Shown in pieces: positions 1-7,820 of a DNA stretch of 19,077 bases. The stretch is taken from NCBI GenBank assembly GCA_022561675.1, contig JADFQT010000006.1, positions 1 through 19,077 of the forward strand, given 5' to 3'. Below the pieces are notes generated by a model. It was not told the DNA's origin and did not search any database. It was given only the letters and a program-made list of their open reading frames with translations. This DNA is from Chloroflexota bacterium. GTDB lineage: Bacteria; Chloroflexota; Dehalococcoidia; Lucifugimonadales; UBA3495. Position numbers and translations under genes: made by a program. Position 1 is the first letter of the stretch. Each line of letters opens with the position of its first letter.

Positions 1-1729
1 GAGAGCGCTCCAGATAGACGTCTCGTCGCTGCGGGTAGGGCCCGACCAGGCCGTCCAAGTAGCGGGACTCGAACTTGTGGGTCTCCTTGGCCAGGGCCTC
101 CAGGTCGCTAACCCCGTAATGGCTGGCTCCGGCCTGGAAAACGTCGCGAAAGGTCAGCGCGGCCAGGGTGGTGTAACCGCCGGCGCTGCCGCCTTGGATC
201 GCCAGCCGCTGGCCATCAACCTCGCCCTGGTTTACCAGAAAAAGGGCGGCGTTGGCGCAGTCATCCACGTCGACAATGCCCCAAAGACCGCGCAGACGTT
301 CCCGGTACTCCCTGCCGTAGCCGGTGCTGCCGCCGTAGTTCACGTCCAACACAGCGAATCCCCGACTGGTCCAGTATTGCACCTGCAAGTCCAGCGAGGT
401 TGAGGTAGCCCCGGTGGGTCCGCCGTGGCTTTTGACCAACAGGGGAGGTTTTTCACCGATAGGAGGGGTGTAGTCCGGGTTCTTGGGACGGTAGAGAATG
501 GCATGGGCCGATTTGCCGCCCTCGGTGGGGAATTCAATGGACTCGGGCACCGAAAGATACCCGGAATCTATTTTGCTGGAGCTGGAACGCCGAACCAGAC
601 TGACCGCGCCGGTGGTCAGGTCCAATTCCAGAACCGACATCGGCTCGCTGGACGAACCGGCTTGAAAGACAGCCCGGTCCCCCTGCACCCGCAGATCACC
701 TCGCCCCATCTCAGTGTAGAGCGTTGAGAAGCTCGCCAAATGGCCGGTATCCGTGTCCAAGCTAGCCAAATGCCAGGTCCCCCGCCGGTTGTAGGCACAA
801 ATCAGACGGGTAGCGGACTGAAAGCCATAGGTGGCACTCCCGAATACCCAATGAGGACGGCTGAATTCCGCTTCCATGGGAAGCAATGCTTCTATCTGTT
901 CCTGATGCCGCTGTCCCTGATGCCAGCGATAGAGGTTCCACCAGCCGGTCTGGTCCGAAACGAAGTGCAAAACCCCATCCGGCGACCAGCGGGGCTCGAC
1001 GATGGACTCATGCTCGCCGCCGGCAATCCGCTGGAGGTTAGCCAGGGAGCCATCCTCGGCTATTTCCGATACCCAGAGTTCGGTCCCGTCCCACGGCATG
1101 TTGGGGTGATTCCAGGTCAGCCAGGCCAGCATGGTTCCCTGGGGATTCAATCGGGGGGAGGAATAGAAATCGTTGCCGAATACCAGGAGTTCTTGCTCTC
1201 TCTGACCGCGGCAGTCGATCCCCACCAGCGTGTTGACCGGCCCTAAAGTAGAACCTGAACTAGAATCGGAAGGGACATCAGAGGGAGCCGGGGAATGATC
1301 CTCCCGCACGCAGATAATGCGGTTTCTACGCTGGTCGACCACTCCGTCGGCGTAGCGGTATTCCTCTTCCCCATCGATAGGCATAGGTGTGATAGGTTCG
1401 GGCGGCTTTCCCGGACGCTGACAGTACAGTCTTTGGTCCAGAAAATTCGAGAAATAGACCACCCCATCGGCCACGATGAAGGCGCCGCCGCCGTACTCGT
1501 GGACCCGGGTCCGCACGCTGAAAGGCCGGGGCGTCAGGTCGTGGAACTGCCCGTCCGGCGTGCGTTTCACCAGGACCTGCCTGCCTTCTTCCGAGGGGCG
1601 CGTTTCCACCCAGTAGATATCCGCGCCGTCCAGGGCCAGTTGCCCCAGACCAACGCTCTCCCCTACGATGAGGTCGGAGCTAATGGGCGATTTCCAAGAG
1701 CCGAAGGGCGCCGTTTGCCGCTTTGCCAC
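1..1729 (-). CDS. S9 family peptidase (prolyl oligopeptidase/acylaminoacyl-peptidase type), 3' end off the left edge
   Basis: The minus-strand frame is open from a GTG at 1729 to the window edge, giving 576 residues. A GGAGG ribosome binding site sits just upstream of the GTG. The N-terminal part (about residues 1-330) has the WSPDG and W-rich strands of the beta-propeller that gates these enzymes. The C-terminal part is the alpha/beta hydrolase domain, with HGGPTG (oxyanion region), NYGGSTGYG and the nucleophile elbow QGGSAGGYT, whose serine is about residue 515. The family cleaves short peptides or removes N-acyl amino acids. The acid and histidine of the catalytic triad should lie in the roughly 65-80 residues missing beyond the edge. 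No signal peptide is visible, so it is probably cytoplasmic. The family call is firm; the substrate is unknown. Confidence 0.93.
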   Translation of the reverse strand, partial: MAKRQTAPFGSWKSPISSDLIVGESVGLGQLALDGADIYWVETRPSEEGRQVLVKRTPDGQFHDLTPRPFSVRTRVHEYGGGAFIVADGVVYFSNFLDQRLYCQRPGKPPEPITPMPIDGEEEYRYADGVVDQRRNRIICVREDHSPAPSDVPSDSSSGSTLGPVNTLVGIDCRGQREQELLVFGNDFYSSPRLNPQGTMLAWLTWNHPNMPWDGTELWVSEIAEDGSLANLQRIAGGEHESIVEPRWSPDGVLHFVSDQTGWWNLYRWHQGQRHQEQIEALLPMEAEFSRPHWVFGSATYGFQSATRLICAYNRRGTWHLASLDTDTGHLASFSTLYTEMGRGDLRVQGDRAVFQAGSSSEPMSVLELDLTTGAVSLVRRSSSSKIDSGYLSVPESIEFPTEGGKSAHAILYRPKNPDYTPPIGEKPPLLVKSHGGPTGATSTSLDLQVQYWTSRGFAVLDVNYGGSTGYGREYRERLRGLWGIVDVDDCANAALFLVNQGEVDGQRLAIQGGSAGGYTTLAALTFRDVFQAGASHYGVSDLEALAKETHKFESRYLDGLVGPYPQRRDVYLERS

Positions 1730-1803
1730 TGGAATCCTCCCGCCGGCAGATTCGGTTTAGAGTAACACATGCTGCCGTTGGCAAAAACGGGGGCCTTTCG
1801 ATT

Positions 1804-1878
1804 GTCATTGCGAGGACCGTAGGCCCGAAGCAATCTCATGAGAGTAAGAAGAGATTGCTTCGCTTCGCTCGCAATGAC
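1804..1878. repeat. Palindromic dispersed repeat, copy 1 (GTCATTGCGAG family)
   Basis: The left arm GTCATTGCGAGG (1804-1815) is answered by CTCGCAATGAC near 1868-1878. Inside lie CGAAGCAATCTC (1827-1838) and its inverse GAGATTGCTTCG (about 1851-1862). This gives nested inverted repeats able to form a long imperfect hairpin. A second copy with the same arm and inner motifs is at 14979-15055. The element has no coding content. Repeats with this core are common between genes in Chloroflexota and other environmental bacteria, and they resemble a MITE or REP-type element. Mobility is inferred, not shown. Confidence 0.85.
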
Positions 1879-2046
1879 ATTGAGCAGAACTGTAAGACCA
1901 TGTAGCAGTGGCCTGCGGTGGACAACCCAAATCTGGAATGAGTATACTTGGGCGGCGCTAACATAGGGGAGCCAGCTGGTTAAGGAGAAGTTAACCCAGG
2001 TCCACCCAGCAGGCCAGGTTGCCGGTGGAAACGGGATTGTCTGGGG

Positions 2047-2091
2047 AAATCCCCCTACACCCCTTTTTAAAAGGGGGACTGAGGGGGATTT
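2047..2091. repeat. C-rich/G-rich palindromic repeat (hairpin)
   Basis: AAATCCCCC at 2047 pairs with GGGGGATTT ending at 2091. An inner stem of CCCCTTTT against AAAAGGGG lies between them, with small asymmetric bulges. The sequence resembles the double hairpin at 4766-4837, with shared runs of CCCC..TT/AA..GGGG and GACTGAG, so both look like members of one dispersed family. It lies upstream of the acyl-CoA dehydrogenase-like gene, so it is unlikely to be that gene's terminator. Confidence 0.7.
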
Positions 2092-2247
2092 GGATCCCCC
2101 AAATTTAGTAATTTTCAGAGGCTCAGTAACAGAAATCAGCCAACAATTTGGCTGCTTTAAACCGGTGATATTAGTTGTAGCAACCTGTAACCCGAAAGCC
2201 GCGCTCGGATAGCTGAAGGCTTGCCTGGAGATGGAGAAAGACTCGGC

Positions 2248-3408
2248 GTGAACTATTTCCCTTTGACCAAGCAGCAGCAAGAATGGCAGGAAAGGGCAGC
2301 AGATATCGCCGCCCGGGAGCTGGCGCCCCGCGCGGAGGAGACCGACCAAAAGGCCCAGTATCCCCAGGCATCTCTGGACGCCTTGAAGCGAGAAGGCTTG
2401 TTTGGTCTTCGTGTTTCCAAGGAACACGGTGGCCTGGGTGAGGATATGCTTACCACCAGCCTGATTATCGAGGAGCTGTCCAAGAAGTGCGCCTCGACCG
2501 CCATGTGCTACAAGATGCACCTGGAAGCCGCGGAGATTATCTGCCGAATCCCGACTCCCTACCAAGTGGAGCACTTTGTCGAGCCCATGGCGGAAGGGGA
2601 GGTATTCACCACCATCGCCGGCGGCGAATCCCAGGGCGAGGGTGACAACTGGAACGCGACTCAGACCGCCTCCCACGTGGACAAGGTCGCCGGTGGATAT
2701 CAGATAAATAACGTTCGCAAGTCTTATGTGACCTCGGCAGGCAAAGCTACCCACTACCAGTTTGCCTGCCGCGTCGGGGCCGATACCCCCCAGAGTGACC
2801 GCAGCGCGCTGTTCGTCGAGCTGGATAACATCGAATGGGAGCTGGTGGAACCCTGGAACGGGTTGGGAATGCGCGGAAATGACAGCTCGCCCATGCGGTT
2901 CAACGGCTTCGTTCCCGAAGAGAACCGTTTGGGAGCGGAGCACACCCTGCAAAGGGACACCGGGGCCTTCAACCGTCCGGTGGTGACCCTCACCTACGCC
3001 GCCGCATACCTGGGTATTGCCTCCGGAGCTCACGAGTTGGCGTGCCAGGAAATATCCCGCCGTTTCCCCAGTGGCAGTCGACGGCTGGACCGGCCGGTAA
3101 ACCAGCGGCGCATTGCCGAGATGGGCACCCAGATCGAGGCGTCGCGGGCCCTCCTGCACGCGGCATGCTCGGTCTTTGACCAGGGCCGTGCTCCCTCCCA
3201 GCTGGTTTACTCCCAGGCCAAGGTTGCCTGCTCCGAAGCCGGGGTTCGAGTAACCCAGGATTGCATGAGCATCTTTGGCGGCACCGCTTTTGCCAGCAGA
3301 TTGCCCTTCGAGCGCTATTTCCGGGATGCCCGAGCGGGACTGGTTATGGGCATGGCTAACGATATGGCCTACGAGGGGATGATCCCCCTCATGTTTCCCG
3401 AATCCTGA
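2248..3408 (+). CDS. Acyl-CoA dehydrogenase family flavoprotein
   Basis: The product has 386 residues from the GTG at 2248, which is preceded by GGAG-rich sequence; an in-frame TTG at 2221 is possible but less likely. It opens with the family's LTKQQQEW helix and RELAPRAEE segment. The middle has the beta-domain AGGESQGEGDNW region, and the end has the C-terminal helical domain with FGGTAFASRLPFERYFRDAR. These FAD enzymes oxidise acyl-CoA thioesters, and related members act as flavin monooxygenases. The usual C-terminal catalytic Glu motif (YEGT after RDAR) reads VMGM here, and no Glu is obvious at the alternative helix-G site. Dehydrogenase activity is therefore doubtful. A related gene follows 168 bp downstream on the same strand, suggesting a paired function. 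Confidence 0.9.
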   Translation: MNYFPLTKQQQEWQERAADIAARELAPRAEETDQKAQYPQASLDALKREGLFGLRVSKEHGGLGEDMLTTSLIIEELSKKCASTAMCYKMHLEAAEIICRIPTPYQVEHFVEPMAEGEVFTTIAGGESQGEGDNWNATQTASHVDKVAGGYQINNVRKSYVTSAGKATHYQFACRVGADTPQSDRSALFVELDNIEWELVEPWNGLGMRGNDSSPMRFNGFVPEENRLGAEHTLQRDTGAFNRPVVTLTYAAAYLGIASGAHELACQEISRRFPSGSRRLDRPVNQRRIAEMGTQIEASRALLHAACSVFDQGRAPSQLVYSQAKVACSEAGVRVTQDCMSIFGGTAFASRLPFERYFRDARAGLVMGMANDMAYEGMIPLMFPES

Positions 3409-3576
3409 AGCCGCGTACTGGATCGGATCAGCGCGACTGTCTCGGGAGTCCTGGTCGGCGGCACCCGCGTAAGAACTTCAGCGCTATATTCGGTTACGAT
3501 GTAGCCATTCAGTAGACAATCGAGGTCCGACGAACAGGACTGACCCGGCTGAATCATCCCTGATGAGGTTTGCCCA

Positions 3577-4731
3577 ATGAGCATAGCATCCATTCTGGAA
3601 AACGCCCCCAAACTGGCCCGGGAGTGGGCCGCCGAAAGGGAGGATCGGCAGACGCGTACTGAAGCCGACCCCGCCGACTATCAGCGCTTGCAAGACCTGG
3701 GCATACCCCTGATGGCGGTGCCGGTGGAGTTTGGTGGCACCTGGGAAAACCTGGCTCAGTCGGCCCGTCCCCTCTGCACCATGCTGCGCACCCTGGCGGC
3801 CGGCGACCCTTCAATTACATTGTCTAGCGCCATGCATCAGGGAGTGCTTGGCTCCTGGCGCATCCCAACTGTTCCCGAGCCGTTCAACGACGCCTGGCAA
3901 AAACAGCGTAAAGAGGTGTTCCAGACGGTGGTGGATGGGGCCTGGTGGGGCACCATCGTCTCCGAGCCGGGCAGCGGCGGCGACACCGGTCTGACCCAGT
4001 CCCGATGTGTTCCGGAGGCTCCTGGCTCTCTGAAGTATCGCATCTCGGGACAGAAGCACTTCGGCAGTGGGTCCGGGCTAACCTCCTTTATGACTACCCG
4101 GGCTCTTGCCGAAGGAGAAACTACCCCTGACCTGTTTTTCCTGGAGGTGCGCAATCAGCCCTGGGATGGCAGCACCGGCATGAGATTATCGGCGCCGTGG
4201 CGGGGCCACGGTATGATGTCCACCAACAGCCACGCCTTCGAGTTTAAAGACTTTCCGGCCACCCGGGTGGCCTGGCCCGGCCACCAAGCCGAGCTGATGG
4301 CGGCCAATAGCGGCCTGGGCGGCATGTCCTTCACCTCGTGCATCATCGGTGTGGTGGACGCGGCGATGGACTACACTCGCCAACGCCTTAAGGAAGGGAT
4401 GAGCCAGGGCAGCGCTTTGCGGGCCTTCGTGCAGGTGGAGTGGACCATGGCTGAGCAGGAAGCCTTTTTAATTGACCAGGCTTGGGAAGGAACCCTGCGT
4501 TCCCTGGAACAGGGCGTGATTGATCGCCGGATTATACTCATGACCAAAGAATGTGTGGCGCGACTGTCCGAATCGGTGTTGAGCCGCTTGTGTAAGCTGT
4601 CCGGCGGCACCGCCTATACCTGGTATTCGCCCTTGGGAGCCTGGTTTGAGGACGTACGGGCTCTGGGGTATCTGCGTCCGCCCTGGGCCCTGGCCTACGA
4701 CAATCTGTTCAACATGGGCTGGCAGGATTAG
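3577..4731 (+). CDS. Acyl-CoA dehydrogenase family flavoprotein (second, divergent copy)
   Basis: The product has 384 residues from an ATG at 3577, with a GAGG-type site upstream. The fold signature is clear: an N-terminal helical domain with VPVEFGGTWENL, a middle beta-domain with SEPGSGGDTG and SGQKHFGSGSG (flavin/substrate contacts), and a C-terminal helical domain with LSGGTAYTWYSPLGAWFEDVRAL. It is only distantly similar to the gene before it. The position of the usual catalytic Glu (YEGT) after the FEDVRA segment reads LRPPW. Related divergent members include oxygenases such as the DszC type, so oxidation of a non-CoA substrate is possible. It converges on the minus-strand MBL hydrolase gene. 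Confidence 0.9.
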   Translation: MSIASILENAPKLAREWAAEREDRQTRTEADPADYQRLQDLGIPLMAVPVEFGGTWENLAQSARPLCTMLRTLAAGDPSITLSSAMHQGVLGSWRIPTVPEPFNDAWQKQRKEVFQTVVDGAWWGTIVSEPGSGGDTGLTQSRCVPEAPGSLKYRISGQKHFGSGSGLTSFMTTRALAEGETTPDLFFLEVRNQPWDGSTGMRLSAPWRGHGMMSTNSHAFEFKDFPATRVAWPGHQAELMAANSGLGGMSFTSCIIGVVDAAMDYTRQRLKEGMSQGSALRAFVQVEWTMAEQEAFLIDQAWEGTLRSLEQGVIDRRIILMTKECVARLSESVLSRLCKLSGGTAYTWYSPLGAWFEDVRALGYLRPPWALAYDNLFNMGWQD

Positions 4732-4765
4732 TCGGCAGCAGCAGCGGATTCTCCGGAGGCTGTTT

Positions 4766-4837
4766 CTCCCCCTTGGCAAGGGGGAGACTGAGAGGGGGTG
4801 TTGTGACCCCTCCTAACCTCCCCTTATCAAGGGGAGG
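4766..4837. terminator. Double hairpin between convergent genes, probable bidirectional terminator and dispersed repeat
   Basis: There are two near-perfect hairpins. CTCCCCCTT/AAGGGGGAG (4766-4786, loop GGC) is followed by CCTCCCCTT/AAGGGGAGG (4817-4837, loop ATC). They sit in the 123-bp gap between two genes that converge, which is where a bidirectional terminator belongs, and AAATTTTAAA follows the second stem. The sequence also resembles the hairpin at 2047-2091, so this is probably a dispersed repeat lying in a terminator position. Confidence 0.65.
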
Positions 4838-4854
4838 GAAATTTTAAACAGCTT

Positions 4855-5979
4855 TTAAGTTGCCAGCTCTTGTAACAGCTGGCGGTAGTTGGCGCTGCCG
4901 GTGGCTTCCACTTGACCGCTGTCGCTGACCTTCAGGTCGCCGGTGTCCTCCAGCAGCTCCACGTGGGCCACCATTTCCGACAGAGCAGCATACAGGTTGC
5001 CGCCCATCAGTTTGCCTCGATCGAAAATAGCCCGGGTAAGCTGTTCCAAGCTCACCGGTCGGTTTCCTACCCGGCTAACGGTGCGGGCCAGGCGTTTGGC
5101 GTGGTGCTGGATTAACTCCGTGCCCCGGGTGGCGTTCAAGAAGTTATAGCGACTACGGTTATACAGCCGATGGGCCGGTAAAATAGAGATGGACGGTCCC
5201 ATATCGGCCACCTTTTGCAGAGAGCGCAGATAGGTTTCCAGGCCATATAAGCCATCTTCCTCATGGTACTCGGCGGGTAAATGGCTTTTTATTTCCGCCG
5301 TGTAAGTCGTCTTGGTGGTCGGATGGGGGGTTATCTCCGGAAGCACGTGATCTCCGGTGAACAGTACGTCGCCCATGGCGACGCAGATTTCGTCGGGGGA
5401 GTGGCCCGGCGCGTGCATGAAGGTCAGTGCGCCGACCTGCTCCTCGGCTTTAATACGATGCTTGACCTCTATCGTGCGACGGTTATGCAGGTAGCCCTCT
5501 CGCTCTGGCGCGGGCTCCGGCATGGCGCCATTGGCTTCCACAATGTGTCGCATTTCCCGCTGCAACGGTGAGGAGGCGCGCCGTTCCACGTCTCTGGGAT
5601 CGTAGGGCTGGAGATGGGCGTAGATATCATGGGCCCAGAGCTCGGCGTTGGTCTCCTCCACCAGCTGGGCCACTGCGCCGTCGTGGTCTTCATGCCCGTG
5701 GGTAATTATTACGCGTTCTATGTCCTTAGCCTGGTACCCGGCGCAGGCCATGCCTTCCGCCAGTCTGGGAAATGAGCCGGTCACGCCGGTGTCGATCAGG
5801 GTTAACCCCTCGTTCTCAAACAGATAAGCCCAGGTTGGACCAGTGTAGGAAAAGCCCTCCCTGGGCACGGACACGGCGTGAATCCCCAGGCCCTGGTTGG
5901 TGGTGAGTTTCAGGACCATGCTGTTTCCGTTCTGTTCTCCGAGACGCACGACAACCACGTCTTTAAAACAGTGCTCCAT
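4855..5979 (-). CDS. MBL-fold metallo-hydrolase
   Basis: The product has 374 residues from an ATG at 5979, with a strong GGAGAAAGG site upstream. The metal-binding set of the metallo-beta-lactamase fold is complete: THGHEDHDG (His94, His96, Asp98, His99), APGHSPDE (His193) and FTGDHVLP (Asp210). A later HxL pair in ILPAHRLYNR supplies the last His. The C-terminal part (about 270-374) looks like the helical/winged extension seen in the LACTB2 and glyoxalase II-like group. These enzymes hydrolyse thioesters, phosphodiesters or lactones using two metal ions. It lies 176 bp downstream of the SRPBCC gene on the same strand and may belong to that transcript. The substrate is not determinable. Confidence 0.93.
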   Translation of the reverse strand: MEHCFKDVVVVRLGEQNGNSMVLKLTTNQGLGIHAVSVPREGFSYTGPTWAYLFENEGLTLIDTGVTGSFPRLAEGMACAGYQAKDIERVIITHGHEDHDGAVAQLVEETNAELWAHDIYAHLQPYDPRDVERRASSPLQREMRHIVEANGAMPEPAPEREGYLHNRRTIEVKHRIKAEEQVGALTFMHAPGHSPDEICVAMGDVLFTGDHVLPEITPHPTTKTTYTAEIKSHLPAEYHEEDGLYGLETYLRSLQKVADMGPSISILPAHRLYNRSRYNFLNATRGTELIQHHAKRLARTVSRVGNRPVSLEQLTRAIFDRGKLMGGNLYAALSEMVAHVELLEDTGDLKVSDSGQVEATGSANYRQLLQELAT

Positions 5980-6071
5980 GAAATCCTTTCTCCTGGTCGA
6001 AGGGGGCCGAATGCCGCGCTGCCCGCGGCTGGAACAGGTCTGCGATGAACCGACTGATAACCCGGAAGAAT

Positions 6072-6090
6072 CGCCACCCGGAGGGTGGCG
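6072..6090. terminator. Short GC hairpin after the SRPBCC gene
   Basis: CGCCACCC (6072-6079) and GGGTGGCG (6083-6090) form a perfect 8-bp stem with a GGA loop. It lies between the SRPBCC stop and the MBL hydrolase start. No U-run follows on either strand, so termination is possible but unproven. It may be only a pause or processing site. Confidence 0.4.
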
Positions 6091-6132
6091 TCCAAAGCCG
6101 TGTCAGAGGCTATAGTGTCAGCCCGCGGTTGT

Positions 6133-6165
6133 CAAATACTACCGGGCGCCAAATACTACCGGGCG
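6133..6165. repeat. 16-bp direct repeat (period 17) at the SRPBCC gene end
   Basis: CAAATACTACCGGGCG occurs at 6133-6148 and again at 6150-6165, separated by one base. The right copy contains the stop codon and last codons of the SRPBCC gene, read on the minus strand. The left copy is therefore a duplicate of the gene's 3' end placed just downstream. Confidence 0.85.
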
Positions 6166-6599
6166 TCGGAGGCTCGACTGGACTCGTAGAGATCGCGCAA
6201 CACCGGTTCGACCGATCTCCGCCAGATGGTTCGCTTGGTGAAGAGGCGGAAAGCCAGCCACTTGGTCAGGGCCAGGATGCCGACGGCCTTAACCTCCCAG
6301 GTTATTTCCCATAACGTGCCTTGGGGAGTGGCGACGAACTGGTCGATCCGGTCGGACCAGGTGGAGTCCACGGTCCGCATGGTCCGGCGGCTGGGGGGCT
6401 CAAACAAACAATCCCAGGTAACGCCTCCGCCGATGTCCTCCCGGAAGGTCAACCAGGGGCCATTATTGGACAGATATTTCCCGTATTTGTCTTGAAGCTC
6501 CTCTCCCCTTACCTGGCCGGTAACCGGATATCCGGTTACCTTTTGGAATACTTCTTCGGGCGAGGCGGCGACGATGGCTTGAATTTTTAGGTGTAACAA
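6156..6599 (-). CDS. SRPBCC family protein
   Basis: The product has 147 residues and begins at a TTG at 6599. A stop lies two codons upstream, so no longer start exists. The ribosome binding site is weak. Its start lies 23 bp after the stop of the luciferase-like gene, so translation may be coupled. The pattern is that of the START/Bet v1-like fold: an LHLKIQAIVAASPEEVFQKV first strand and helix, central strands ending in QGTLWEITWEVKAVG, and a C-terminal amphipathic helix (WRRSVEPVLRDLYESS). Such proteins bind hydrophobic ligands or act as cyclases and hydrolases. The partner genes suggest a role in handling a hydrophobic metabolite; the exact role is unknown. Confidence 0.82.
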   Translation of the reverse strand: MLHLKIQAIVAASPEEVFQKVTGYPVTGQVRGEELQDKYGKYLSNNGPWLTFREDIGGGVTWDCLFEPPSRRTMRTVDSTWSDRIDQFVATPQGTLWEITWEVKAVGILALTKWLAFRLFTKRTIWRRSVEPVLRDLYESSRASDAR

Positions 6600-6622
6600 G
6601 GCTCAACCGTACTCGAATTCGC

Positions 6623-7579
6623 CTAGCCGCGAAAATGAGGGAGGACTTGTTTTGCAAACATCTCCATCTGGGTAAACAGCTGGGTAGAATTATCCGTGAG
6701 AAAGCTAAAATTAAAGTCTCTGACGCCGGCCTCGACCCGCTCCTCAACGGCCCGCACGCAGTCTTGAGGCGTGCCGGTGATGCAAAGCGCCTGGGCTATA
6801 TCCTCGGCGGAACGGTCGGGCGTGACATATCGCTGACCGACGTTGGCCACCGCCAGGCCCAGTGCCTCCTCCCGGTCTTGGGAAATGGCCGTGGGCTGAT
6901 TCAGTCCCCAATGGAAGCCCTCCAGGTCTCGTCCGGCTTCGGCCGCCATCTGGCGGATGGTGTCATTACTGGCCTTCAGCCGGCGCACGGTAAACAGATA
7001 TGGGTACCAGCCGTCGCCCTGCAAGGCCGCCCGGCGCATCGCTGCCTCACTACGGCCCGCTATCCAGATGGGCGGGTAGGGCTTCTGGGTCGGTTGGGGC
7101 AGTAAGGTCGTATCCTGGAAGCTGAAAAACCTGCCCTGATGGCTCACCTGTTCTTCCGTCCAAAGGCGTTTCATTACTTCCAGCATCTCATCGGTGCGGC
7201 GTCCCCGCGTGCGCAGGGGGATGTCCAGGGCTTCAAACTCTGCTTCCGTATTGCGCTGTCCGCTAATACCGATACCGAAATCCAGCCGCCCCTGCGATAT
7301 CACGTCCAGGGTGGCAACCAACTTGGCCAGCATAACCGGGTGGTAAAGCGGGGCTATCACGATACCCGTCATTACCCGCAGGGTGCGGGTAGCTCCCGCG
7401 GCGGCGGCCATCGCGGGGATGGTCAGCAGAGTCGGCCGGGGAGGATTGCCGTCCATCACGTGTTCGCCGGTGGATACTCGGTCAAATCCAAGACTTTCCG
7501 CGCGCTGGGCAAGCTCAGCTACATTCCAATAACCGTCCAAGCTCAGGCTGCAGCCGAAGGTTAGTTGGGGCGGCGCCAT
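6623..7579 (-). CDS. LLM class flavin-dependent oxidoreductase (luciferase-like, possibly F420-dependent)
   Basis: The product has 318 residues from an ATG at 7579, with a GGAGG site 7 bp upstream. It shows the bacterial-luciferase (alpha/beta)8 barrel signature: SLGFDRVSTGEHV near residue 30, the TRTLRVMTGIVIAPLYHP strand, VATLDVISQGRLDFGIGISG, RGRRTDEMLEVMKRLWTEE and PPIWIAGRSEAAMRRAALQGDGWYP. Members use FMN or F420 to oxidise or reduce organic substrates. SAR202-type genomes are known for many flavin monooxygenases of this superfamily, which fits the context. It is the first gene of a likely minus-strand transcript with the SRPBCC gene. Confidence 0.93.
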   Translation of the reverse strand: MAPPQLTFGCSLSLDGYWNVAELAQRAESLGFDRVSTGEHVMDGNPPRPTLLTIPAMAAAAGATRTLRVMTGIVIAPLYHPVMLAKLVATLDVISQGRLDFGIGISGQRNTEAEFEALDIPLRTRGRRTDEMLEVMKRLWTEEQVSHQGRFFSFQDTTLLPQPTQKPYPPIWIAGRSEAAMRRAALQGDGWYPYLFTVRRLKASNDTIRQMAAEAGRDLEGFHWGLNQPTAISQDREEALGLAVANVGQRYVTPDRSAEDIAQALCITGTPQDCVRAVEERVEAGVRDFNFSFLTDNSTQLFTQMEMFAKQVLPHFRG

Positions 7580-7820
7580 CGTCGGTCCTCCCGCTCAGGC
7601 TTGGGCGCCGGACCCGGCCCAGTTCTCCGGCGCGGCCTAACTCACCGGACTGAAGGGTCACCGGAGGACCGAGGGGTCATCGGCGATCCCAGCAATAATA
7701 CCATTTCTGGCCAACTGAGGAGCGATGAAGCCATTTCGAACGGGGTGCCCAGGTCACGGTTAGCTACGGGTAAATTAGCACCGTTGAGGAGTGATGGAGC
7801 GGCGGCGTTGGTGCCCGACC
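7580..7820. other. Intergenic region upstream of the luciferase-like gene
   Basis: These 241 bp, together with the tandem repeat that follows, separate the luciferase-like gene from the 3' end of the redoxin gene; both are on the minus strand. I see no gene. The promoter of the luciferase-like gene should be here, but no clear -35/-10 pair stands out. The short motif TCACCGGA recurs near 7640 and 7660. Confidence 0.5.

Larger units (their letters stand above)
1730..2247. other. Intergenic spacer between divergent genes, no gene seen
   Basis: This spacer separates the minus-strand peptidase from the plus-strand acyl-CoA dehydrogenase-like gene. I see no convincing short gene or RNA gene. It holds two dispersed-repeat elements (1804-1878 and 2047-2091) and must contain promoters for both divergent genes. 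I could not pick a well-spaced -35/-10 pair with confidence. A long open frame on the minus strand crosses it but overlaps two well-supported genes and has no family features. Confidence 0.6.

Noticed and set aside
740..1246. Plus-strand open frames antisense to the S9 peptidase (several between 77 and 1765)
   Set aside because: The minus strand carries continuous propeller and hydrolase motifs across the whole stretch, so these are antisense shadows.
1663..3159. A 498-codon minus-strand open frame
   Set aside because: It lies antisense to the well-supported acyl-CoA dehydrogenase-like gene and overlaps the start of the S9 peptidase gene in another frame. It crosses two non-coding repeats and has no family features. 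It is a shadow of GC-rich coding sequence.
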